DNA of 64,000 bases, taken from contig JANQOZ010000118.1 in the NCBI GenBank assembly GCA_028285525.1, positions 1 through 64,000 on the forward strand, read 5' to 3'. Both the position numbers and the translations under genes were made by a program. The notes beneath the pieces are model-generated. The model had not been told where the DNA came from. It saw nothing but the letters and a program-made list of their open reading frames with translations, and ran no database searches. Shown piece after piece: positions 20,300 to 28,377 of the stretch; the stretch's first letter is position 1; each line of letters opens with the position of its first letter. Origin of the DNA: Lysobacterales bacterium. GTDB taxonomy: Bacteria; Pseudomonadota; Gammaproteobacteria; Xanthomonadales; SZUA-38.

Positions 20300-21030
20300 C
20301 TTCCTTTTCTTCACTGTCAGACCCCGCTAAAACCCTGAATGGGAGCGGTGTTTCGGCGGTTCTAAGTCCTCGATTTCGGCTGTACGAAATACCATTAGGG
20401 CAAGTGAGTTTTAGGACTGCTCGGCGGTCTGCCAATCGCCCCGAATCCCATATACGGCGGGGGTTTGAGACAAAATCCAATGCGGTTCTAACTGACTTCT
20501 CGCAGGAGACCTTCGGCGAGCTGGTGTAGGCTGCGGTCTCATCGATCACAGCCCGTTCGGTTTTCTAGTTTCTTGATCTTGCTCTCATACGCCCGAATGA
20601 TGGTGCTTGAGTCAGCCTCAACAAGCTTCTCCATGAGACTGTCGATCTTTCGCGCAATCACCTGGCTCCGCTGAGCCAGTGCCTTGGCCCGCTCCTTAGT
20701 CTGTGAAGCTCGATAGTCCCACCATATGCGGACCATTTGCTGGATGTGCTTAACCAGCACCTCGGCGGGCCTCAGATCGTCCAGGAAATCCGCAAACTCG
20801 CCTTCTAACGTGTCGCGCTTGATAGATTTGCCGTAGCTCTCACAGCCTTTTGAGAAGCAGTAGTAGTAGGGATAGCGCTTGTTTCTTCCCTTCGTCCAAC
20901 ACGCTGTTAAGACATTGCCGCAATCCGAGCACGTCACAGTGCCACGAAGCGGAAAGTCCTCATCAAGATTCTTCCTGGCAGGCGTATAGCTCTTACCCTG
21001 CATTCGCTCCTGGATTTTCTGATACGTTTC
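20282..21030 (-). pseudogene. Remnant of large serine recombinase: zinc-ribbon, coiled coil and C-terminal tail, catalytic N-terminus missing, frameshifted near 20545
   Basis: ORF 20539..21102(-) ETYQKIQERMQGKSYTPARKNLDEDFPLRGTVTCSDCGNVLTACW..YPYYYC; continues in another frame in 20193..20549(-) as ..RIWDSGRLADRRAVLKLTCPNGISYSRNRGLRTAETPLPFRVLAG. Confidence 0.85.
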
Positions 21031-21100
21031 CGTAAGCTTCCCCAAAAGGTGGACATCTCGTAGGAAAGCACTTCTGGCATGATGAGCCAAGGAGGAACCC

Positions 21101-21367
21101 ATGAGAAGTTCGAAGTTCAGCGACAGTCAGATTGTCGCGATCCTGAATGAAGCCGAAGCCGGCATGCAGGTGAAAGAGGTCTGCCGCAAGCACGGCATCA
21201 GCTCCCCGACGTTCTACAAATGGAAAGCCAAATATGGCGGCCTGGGTGTTTCTGAGCTGAAGCGCCTCAAGGAGATGGAAGCTGAGAACGCCAAGCTGAA
21301 GCGGATGTACGCGGATATGGCGCTGGAAAACACGGCGTTGAAGGATCTGATCGAAAAAAAGCTCTGA
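21101..21367 (+). CDS. IS3-family transposase OrfA
   Basis: MRSSKFSDSQIVAILNEAEAGMQVKEVCRKHGISSPTFYKWKAKYGGL; A7-G slippery stretch near the 3' end. Confidence 0.95.
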   Translation: MRSSKFSDSQIVAILNEAEAGMQVKEVCRKHGISSPTFYKWKAKYGGLGVSELKRLKEMEAENAKLKRMYADMALENTALKDLIEKKL

Positions 21368-22213
21368 GGCCGATAGAGAAGCGAGAGGCGGCCCGATATC
21401 TGGTGGAAAAGCATGGGTTATCGATTGCCAAAGCCTGCCGCAGCGTGCGTCTTTCTCGATCGGCCTGGTACAAACCGTTGACTAATTGGGTTGCCCGGGA
21501 TCGGCCCGTCACTGAAGCGCTCAATGCGCTGAGTGATGAGAAGCCGGGGCTGGGTTTTTTGGAAGCTGTTTCGTCGATTGCGCAGAGCAGGCCATCGCTG
21601 GAATCACAAGCGAGTGCACCGGATCTAATGCGCGATGAAGCTCAATCGGCGCCGCAAAGCCAAGAAGCGCGTACCGACAAGGAATCCACAGCCACTGAGC
21701 GTGCCGTTGGTTCCGAACCAGGTCTGGTCTGCCGACTTCATGAGCGATGCGCTTTATGGCGGCGTGCGGTTTAGAACGCTCAACGTGATCGATGACTTCA
21801 ACCGAGAGGCTTTGGCGATTGAGATCGATACGTCGCTGACCAGCACTCGGCTGATCCGCGTGCTGGGGCAGCTGAAAGAAGAACGTGGACTACCGGATGT
21901 CCTTCGCGTTGACAATGGCCCGGAGTTCCTCGGTGAGGCGTTTACCGAATGGTGCCGGACCGAGGGGATCTTCATCGACTACATCGAACCCGGAAAACCG
22001 AACCAGAACGCCTACATCGAACGATTCAATCGGAGCTACCGAAATGAAGTGCTCGATGTCTGGCTGTTCCGAAACCTAGACGAGGCCCGAGAAATAACGT
22101 GGCGCTGGATGCTGGCGTACAACGAGGAAAGAGATCATGACGGACTCGGTGGGCTGGCGCCCGCAGAAGTCCTTTACCGAGCCAAAGTGCTAACTAACCA
22201 GGTGTCTACTTGA
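21355..22213 (+). pseudogene. IS3-family transposase OrfB, interrupted by a 1-nt insertion in a T6 run (21555-21560)
   Basis: Frame 1: ..LSIAKACRSVRLSRSAWYK..DEKPGLGF; resumes in frame 2: [60 protein letters not shown]. Confidence 0.9.
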
Positions 22214-22312
22214 CGGGGAAGCTTACGACTTAACTGCCTATCGACCGTCCAGTTCTGCAGCAAGCTTCGCTAGCTTTTTGTGAGGCGCGCGGGGAGGATC
22301 AGATATCCACTA

Positions 22313-25300
22313 TTACGCCCCTATCGAAAAGAACGGTGCCCAATAGTACGGGTGCCCAAATGGCGTATATGAGGGATTGTCAGGCAGTCCAAAGTTTTCA
22401 AAAGTATTAGGTTCAACAAGACTGTGGATTTCCGATACTGTTAGATCGCGAAGCCACAGTTGTGCTCGCCGAAGGGCACGCGGGCTACTAAGCCCGCACA
22501 CGCGCGATGAATAGAAGTTTGACATTAGTAAAGCGGTCGACATGTCATCCACCGGCCATAGTGTTCCAATGACCGTTCGTGCTCCGGCAACTATGAAGGC
22601 TGATGACAACCCAATGAACTCATCGCCAGCGTCCATTTTGATTCGACCACTTCGACAGGCACTTAGCACAATAGTCGAACTCTGAGCGACTTCGATGTTT
22701 CCTGCGATGTTGCGCAATGACAGAAAACCACTATGTTGACTTGATTCTGCAAGTCGCAGACCGATCTCCGAGGCGTCACAATCACCGAATGATGCGTGAC
22801 ATGCGAAATGAGCCAAGTCTACGTTCGGTAGATTTTTGAGGACATTTTCATGCCCTGCAGATTCCCCAACAAAAGAGATTGAGTTCCGAAAGAGTTTGGC
22901 CGCGCGGCGTATTTCGATTTCCGAACTTGGGAGTGAACCATCTGGGTTCGCCACAAATAGAACTTGCGATTCGGGATTAAGTGGCGTGCTGGTCCCGAGG
23001 CTCCCATAAATAGCTAGGCTGGGGGCGTACTCAATTACGAATGAATCCAGTACGGACTTGTTTGAAGAAATAGGGAGCGCATGAAAAGGTATGAGGTGAG
23101 TGATTCGATGCGGAATGATCGTCAATTCGCCGAGCCCCATCTTTTCAATCGTATCCTCGAGAGGAGCAAACCACTGTTTGTGTAAGCGTTGTAAAAGCGA
23201 ATGAATTTCGTTTCGTCGGTATTGTGCAGAGTTCAGAATACTCTGCAGCATTTCTAACTCATCATCGAGATTTACAAAACTGTCGAGCCTGACGAATTCA
23301 ATCTCAGCTCGTGATATTACAAATGCGCCAACCACCTCCATTCCCAGCCAATAGGCCACGATTCCGTGCTTGTCCGATCTCAACAGTTCGACCGCTTGGG
23401 CGCCCGTGAGTGTCGAGATCTCAGTTCCAAGCAAGAAGTTTGGGTCAATTTTCCTGATTTCGCTAACTGTATGCTCGAGAGAAGCTAATGCAATGGCCAT
23501 CGAACCTCGCAGGCTGCCGATGGCAGCGTCCTCGCCCTTCCACGCGCTCTTTTGGAGCTCCGCAAGATCTTCCTCCTGCAGTTTCTTTTGTTTCAAGAGA
23601 CGCCGATAGGATTGTTGGAGTTCAACTGGAACGACATCGGAGAGAAAATCGTAGTCATCAATAGCTTCCTTCAGGCTCTGGGCTTTGATCTGTTCGAGGA
23701 TGCCCAATCCTTCGGCTACCCTATCTTCATCAAGCAAGTATGTAAGGAGCCGATCAAAAGCAAACTGCAGCCGACGCATGAAATCGCTCCGAGCCTCCAA
23801 CGTTAAGAAATTTTTGCCCAGCCTAACGAAGTTTTTTAACGCTTCTTTGAGTTCTTCTATAGCCTCCGACCTATTTCCTGTCTCCCAAAGAACATTGGAC
23901 TTTGTTATTTGCTTATGAAACTCGAAGGATGCCGTCTTCTTACTACCTTCCGGAGATTCAACGATTAATCCAATGCCGTCATCCAGCTCAATCAGGTCAT
24001 GAAGAATTTCTAACTTCCCGTCGCGGGCGGCGTCTTCAACCGAACCCTTACCGATTTGGCTAAGTGTTGCCGCGTGGAGATCAGCGAGCTTTGGCTTTTC
24101 AGCTGACGATACTTGAGATTCCAATATGCTATAGGCTGAATACCATGCAGATGGACTTCGTTTAGGATCTAGCAGTTCTAGGGCGGATTCTGCAAGCTTT
24201 TTGGCTTCCGATTCGAAGGCTAAATTCGCCAACGAAATTATCGTTTCCCCTAACTCATGCGAATCATTCAATTGTTCGCGGATATCACGAGCGGATTCCA
24301 AGAAGCGTCTTGCCGTTTCGCTGTCGTTGTCCGAATAGAGAACCCCAATGTTGTTAAGCGCTCGTGCTTCCAGCACCTTGTCGTCTGCTGATCGAGCTGC
24401 CGTTAGGGCCTGATGGTAGGCGAGCAATGCCTCAGATTCGTTTCCAGCTCGGCGATTCGCATAGCCAAGGGCAATCAGAGCGACAGATTCAGCGGTACTA
24501 TCGTTCACCCCTCTTGCTTGATTGATGGCCTCTTTCAGCTTCTCATTCGCCTGCTCAATTTCTCCCGCTTCGGCATGAATATCCGCGGCCGCCAAAAGCT
24601 CGTTGAAGGGCAAATTTTCTACTGGAGGGTATGATCTTACATCTTCTAGTTTTCTATGATCGGCTACAGCAGGTAGGAATTCCTCGACCAAACGCTTGAC
24701 AGCTGCGTTGTTTCCGACGGCTGAGAATAGTTCTTGGGCTTCTTTGAACAAGGACGTAGCCTCCGCAAATTTCCCGAGACGGGCTTTTGACACGCCAAGA
24801 TTAGTCTTCGTCTCGGCAATGAGACCAACATCACCGAATTCTCCCCTTCGTTGCAGAGCACTATTTAGGTGTTTCTCGGCTTCCAGCGTTTCTCCCAAGT
24901 CCAGCAACAGACATCCAAGGTTATTTTCGGACAGAGCGATTAGTAGCCCGTCCTCAGTTCCAATTGCTTTCTGCAAAGCGCTCTCGAACATTGCTCTTCC
25001 GTTCTGCGCCTGCCCTAAATGACACATCGCAGCCGCAATCTGATTCACTATTGCCACCGACCGCTCTTCATGTTCAAGCGCCAAACTCGCTTCTAAGGAC
25101 TTTGACCAGAACTGAATAGCGTTGGAAAAGTTCTGATTGAGAAAACTCGCTTCTCCGGCCCGCATTGACGTTATCAACTGGGCACTTAGCCTATCTCGAC
25201 GCACCAGTTCACTGGGTTCAATCCCAGCAGGCAAGCCAGTTCTGATTTTTTCGGCAAATTCTGATGCTTTGAGAGCTAGGTCATGTGATGGATCGAGTTG

Positions 25301-25663
25301 TCGGAAGAAGTTGTTCGCGTTTTCAAAGTGAGCGACCGAATGGAAAAACTGTCCTGTTTCAAACAGTGTGGTGGCAAGGTTAAATGCTGTGTGTGCAAGG
25401 CCACTTATGTCATTGGTCGCCACATGGTGCGTTAACGCCAGTTCCAGTAGCTCGATAGCCTTAGGGTAGTTACTACTCGCAGCACAAGCTACGCCAAAAT
25501 TGGTCAATGTAGCCGCAAGGCCTCGCTGATTCTTTGCTTCCGTAAAGAGGTTGGCAGCCTGTTCATATAGAACCTGAGCATTGCCAAGATCTCCGTTTTG
25601 ATGAGCCGCCTGGGCATCTCCTAGCACTCGTAGGGCATCTGCATTCAGCTCGTCAGGGGTCAT
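22313..25663 (-). CDS. TPR-repeat CHAT domain protein (caspase-like protease), 1116 aa
   Basis: N-terminal TPR array; C-terminal CHAT with His in DLAHFACHASFGD and Cys in TIVLSACRSG. Confidence 0.92.
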   Translation of the reverse strand: MTPDELNADALRVLGDAQAAHQNGDLGNAQVLYEQAANLFTEAKNQRGLAATLTNFGVACAASSNYPKAIELLELALTHHVATNDISGLAHTAFNLATTLFETGQFFHSVAHFENANNFFRQLDPSHDLALKASEFAEKIRTGLPAGIEPSELVRRDRLSAQLITSMRAGEASFLNQNFSNAIQFWSKSLEASLALEHEERSVAIVNQIAAAMCHLGQAQNGRAMFESALQKAIGTEDGLLIALSENNLGCLLLDLGETLEAEKHLNSALQRRGEFGDVGLIAETKTNLGVSKARLGKFAEATSLFKEAQELFSAVGNNAAVKRLVEEFLPAVADHRKLEDVRSYPPVENLPFNELLAAADIHAEAGEIEQANEKLKEAINQARGVNDSTAESVALIALGYANRRAGNESEALLAYHQALTAARSADDKVLEARALNNIGVLYSDNDSETARRFLESARDIREQLNDSHELGETIISLANLAFESEAKKLAESALELLDPKRSPSAWYSAYSILESQVSSAEKPKLADLHAATLSQIGKGSVEDAARDGKLEILHDLIELDDGIGLIVESPEGSKKTASFEFHKQITKSNVLWETGNRSEAIEELKEALKNFVRLGKNFLTLEARSDFMRRLQFAFDRLLTYLLDEDRVAEGLGILEQIKAQSLKEAIDDYDFLSDVVPVELQQSYRRLLKQKKLQEEDLAELQKSAWKGEDAAIGSLRGSMAIALASLEHTVSEIRKIDPNFLLGTEISTLTGAQAVELLRSDKHGIVAYWLGMEVVGAFVISRAEIEFVRLDSFVNLDDELEMLQSILNSAQYRRNEIHSLLQRLHKQWFAPLEDTIEKMGLGELTIIPHRITHLIPFHALPISSNKSVLDSFVIEYAPSLAIYGSLGTSTPLNPESQVLFVANPDGSLPSSEIEIRRAAKLFRNSISFVGESAGHENVLKNLPNVDLAHFACHASFGDCDASEIGLRLAESSQHSGFLSLRNIAGNIEVAQSSTIVLSACRSGRIKMDAGDEFIGLSSAFIVAGARTVIGTLWPVDDMSTALLMSNFYSSRVCGLSSPRALRRAQLWLRDLTVSEIHSLVEPNTFENFGLPDNPSYTPFGHPYYWAPFFSIGA

Positions 25664-25670
25664 TTTGTGG

Positions 25671-26027
25671 CTACTCCTCCATCACGATCCGCTCGATATC
25701 CAGCTCTTTTGCATGCTGAATCAACTTCTCGATTTTCTCGTCCGATGCACTCGCTGGAACTTCTAATTTCCGCCCCGTTTTGCCGTAGATAGTGATCCTT
25801 TGGGTATTCTTAGACGAAACGACTTCGAATAATCCTGTTACGAGCGCCCCGAAGGCGGCGCCGGTCGCAGTCAGCAAGGCAACCAAAACCGGTGTGGCGA
25901 GAGGATCTCGGTGTGATTCGATCCGCAGATTCACACCGTCGTCCGGACCGACAAATTGGTCCAAATACAATTTCGCTTGTGTTGGGTCGATACCCTTACA
26001 GATTATGGGTATGAAAATTTCATTCAC
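25671..26027 (-). CDS. Small one-TM protein resembling EACC1 (effector-associated constant component 1)
   Basis: 118 aa from GTG (SD aaaggaga 8 nt upstream); short N-terminal domain, TM VLVALLTATGAAFGALVTGLF, C-terminal QRITIYGKTGRKLEVPASASDEKIEKLI; 7 nt upstream of CHAT start. Confidence 0.6.
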   Translation of the reverse strand: MNEIFIPIICKGIDPTQAKLYLDQFVGPDDGVNLRIESHRDPLATPVLVALLTATGAAFGALVTGLFEVVSSKNTQRITIYGKTGRKLEVPASASDEKIEKLIQHAKELDIERIVMEE

Positions 26028-26195
26028 TCTGTACGTCTCCTTTCCCTGTAAGCAACACATCCACTTAATTTTATGGCGATACACTGACACATATACACTC
26101 TAATCTGCTATCAAGCGAACCCTCGATGTAGGATTCGAGGAAACAACGCTTTAGATGAGAGTCTGCTGCTGGACGAACTCGGCCTACGAAAATTT

Positions 26196-26208
26196 GGGGT
26201 AGAACCCC
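26196..26208 (+). repeat. Copy 1 of 13-bp hairpin motif GGGGTAGAACCCC, left of mob remnant
   Basis: Seen directly; embedded in about 24 bp similar to copy 2. Confidence 0.8.
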
Positions 26209-26322
26209 AAGCGCATCGAGGCCTTCCAGGTGGTTCATCGATTGCTTAGCTCAATTCAAAGATTAAGCGTGAGCTAGAGCAGGATCAGAGTGCTGACCTT
26301 GAGCCAGATATGAGTTAGCTAA

Positions 26323-27569
26323 TTATCGTTGCATTTTATTCCTTGGAGCAAAACGCCCACTAAGCAATCCGGAAATTTCAGAGAGCTTTTGTGATCTCGC
26401 GAGATTTCGCCTATCCCTCAGCAATCTCAACCTTGTCAGTCGTCCATCGAGTTTTCGGCGTTTTTCCAACTGCTCAAAGATCACCTGATCTCGTTCAGCT
26501 TGGTCCCTCCTCACAGCCTCATAGGCTCTTGCCTCCATTTGCTTCGTCAGCCGAGCGTGTTTGCCCGTGATGCGATCCCACAAACCAAGCGCGCCGCGCC
26601 TAAATCTCTGCTGGCGGCGTTTGGTTTCAGCGATTCGCCTCGTCTCCTGCTCGCCGCATAGCTTCTCCCTGGCGCGTTGTTGGTCCTGGCGCAGCTCCAG
26701 CAAACGCGCTTTGAGCGTCGCTGCGCGATCCTGAATACGGATTTCCGCCTCTTCGAATTCCGCATCAAACCGAGCTGAAAGCGTGCTCGCAATCTCATCC
26801 TTGGCTTTTTCTACCGTCGGTAAACCATCAAGCGAGCCAAGCTTTGCCTTGACAGCCTTTGCGCGCTCACCGGTCCATCTTGAGACCGGAAAAACCCCTC
26901 CGAACAAATCGACCCCGACAAAGCCGCGGCGATCACCCTTTGCCAGAATGTAACCACGCTCTCTGAGAGCAGCCGCAAAAGCGGCACGTGAGTCACTTGC
27001 AGCCCGACAGTCTTGGAAAGTCCGCTTTACTTGGGCTGGGTCTTTCTTGAGGCGCTTGGCCTGCTGATACTGCGCCAGCGTGACGTTGTTCGGATCAGCG
27101 AGCTCTCCTTGCACCAGGCCTTTCGGGAGTTTCTAGCCACGCTCTAGATAGATTCCCCGCGATAAGTCCATCAGTTTTCGCTTGGTGAAGGAGAGCTGGA
27201 CAGCCTTCATCTCGGCGGTATTGATCCTGGACCAGACTGCATGAGCGTGCCGACGGCCTTTTTTTTTTCATGGAATACGACTGCCCGCGGCTGATTGGCA
27301 AGGCCAAGCGCCTGTTCCACGCGGACAATGGGGTCTTCAAACACTTCCGTTGGCACCTTTTCCGATGCGGGAGGGTTCAGGCTGAGCGAAAACAGATATT
27401 GTTTTGCCCTCGTGCCTCGGCTTACCGCGTAGACCTCGTTGAATGCCCCGACGAGATCATCCGCCACAAATCCTCGGAGATCGTGAATCTCGACGTGGTC
27501 GTTTTCGTCCTTCAGGAGCTGAAGAGCGAGGTTTCTACCGCCCCCGCGCTGATTACCCTGCAAGATCAC
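26323..27569 (-). pseudogene. MobA/VirD2-type relaxase, disrupted by homopolymer frameshift and amber codon
   Basis: MILQGNQRGGGRNLALQLLKDENDHVEIHDLRGFVADDLVGAFNEVYAVSRGTRAKQYLFSLSLNPP..; HEKKGRRHAHAVWSRI restored by shifting frame at A10; TAG at 27133-27135. Confidence 0.92.
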
Positions 27570-28006
27570 GGCTTGAGCCCCAGGGCCAGAAACAGCGCTT
27601 TGCGTTTCTCCAAAATCGCTTCACTAGCGTACCGGAGCTGCTGTTCCACATCCGTAGATACATCCAACGTGCCCATATTGGCGGATTTGGCGAGCTGATT
27701 GACGTTTGCAGCCAGCCGGGAGGCACCAAGAACAGAAAGCACAGTTGCCAGGTGCTTCTCCTCCACTCGGGGCCGCCTCGGTGCTCTACGTACCTCAGCG
27801 TCCGTCCTGAAGACCTTTTCTCGGATATAGGCGGCCCAGGAGCGTCCCCCAGCGTGTTTTTCTAGAAACTGGCGCCTTCTGGCGTCAGACGCATAGAAAA
27901 CGGCGCAGCGCGCTCTGAGGGCCTTTTTTTTGGGTAAACCCTTGGCTGGTTCGCAAAAGGCTTCCTTGGCCCGGAAGACCGTGATAGAAGAGTCAGGTAC
28001 TTTCAT
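27566..28006 (-). CDS. MobC-like mobilization accessory protein
   Basis: Overlaps relaxase start; SRLAANVNQLAKSANMGTLDVSTDVEQQLRYASEAI resembles MobC C-terminus. Confidence 0.75.
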   Translation of the reverse strand: MKVPDSSITVFRAKEAFCEPAKGLPKKKALRARCAVFYASDARRRQFLEKHAGGRSWAAYIREKVFRTDAEVRRAPRRPRVEEKHLATVLSVLGASRLAANVNQLAKSANMGTLDVSTDVEQQLRYASEAILEKRKALFLALGLKP

Positions 28007-28338
28007 GGCGAAGGCTCAATGTAGTAAGGAGCGTTGTGCTCAAGAAACTCATTCCACTCTTCCAGGGTGCCCAGGATTTGGTTCGAAGTTTCTCCCAGCG
28101 TCTCCGCCATTTGATGTATTTTTTTGGTTCATTTTCAGGCAGTTAAGCGAAAACTATCGCAAGAAGCCCCCCAATTAGCCCCCACCCCTCTGCTTTTCTT
28201 TGCTCCAGATAGCTCAGTCTATGGTGTTCCGAAATGCCGCCGAAAAGGACATATGAGTTCCAACAGATGGTATTTATGATCCAGCGCCAGTTGGCTGACT
28301 CCGCATCTGTAACCGAGTCCAAATTTTTAAATAATCAG

Positions 28339-28351
28339 GGGGTTCTACCCC
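28339..28351 (-). repeat. Copy 2 (inverted) of GGGGTAGAACCCC motif, right of mob remnant
   Basis: Plus strand reads GGGGTTCTACCCC; flanks match copy 1 (about 20/24). Confidence 0.8.
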
Positions 28352-28377
28352 GTAATTTCGGACGCACCTGAAAAGAC

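Larger units (their letters stand above)
21031..22227 (+). mobile_element. IS3-family insertion sequence (orfA/orfB), orfB frameshifted
   Basis: HTH_Tnp_1 orfA plus rve/DDE orfB; shared terminal inverted sequence CGTAAGCTTCCCC at both ends (21031 and 22227). Confidence 0.85.

Noticed and set aside
22313-25663. Possible Craspase (TPR-CHAT partner of Cas7-11/gRAMP)
   Set aside because: No gRAMP/cas genes and no CRISPR array in the window; the CHAT gene is coupled to a small TM protein instead.
27930-28178. 82-aa plus-strand ORF near mobC
   Set aside because: Mostly antisense to the mobC start; no domain features.
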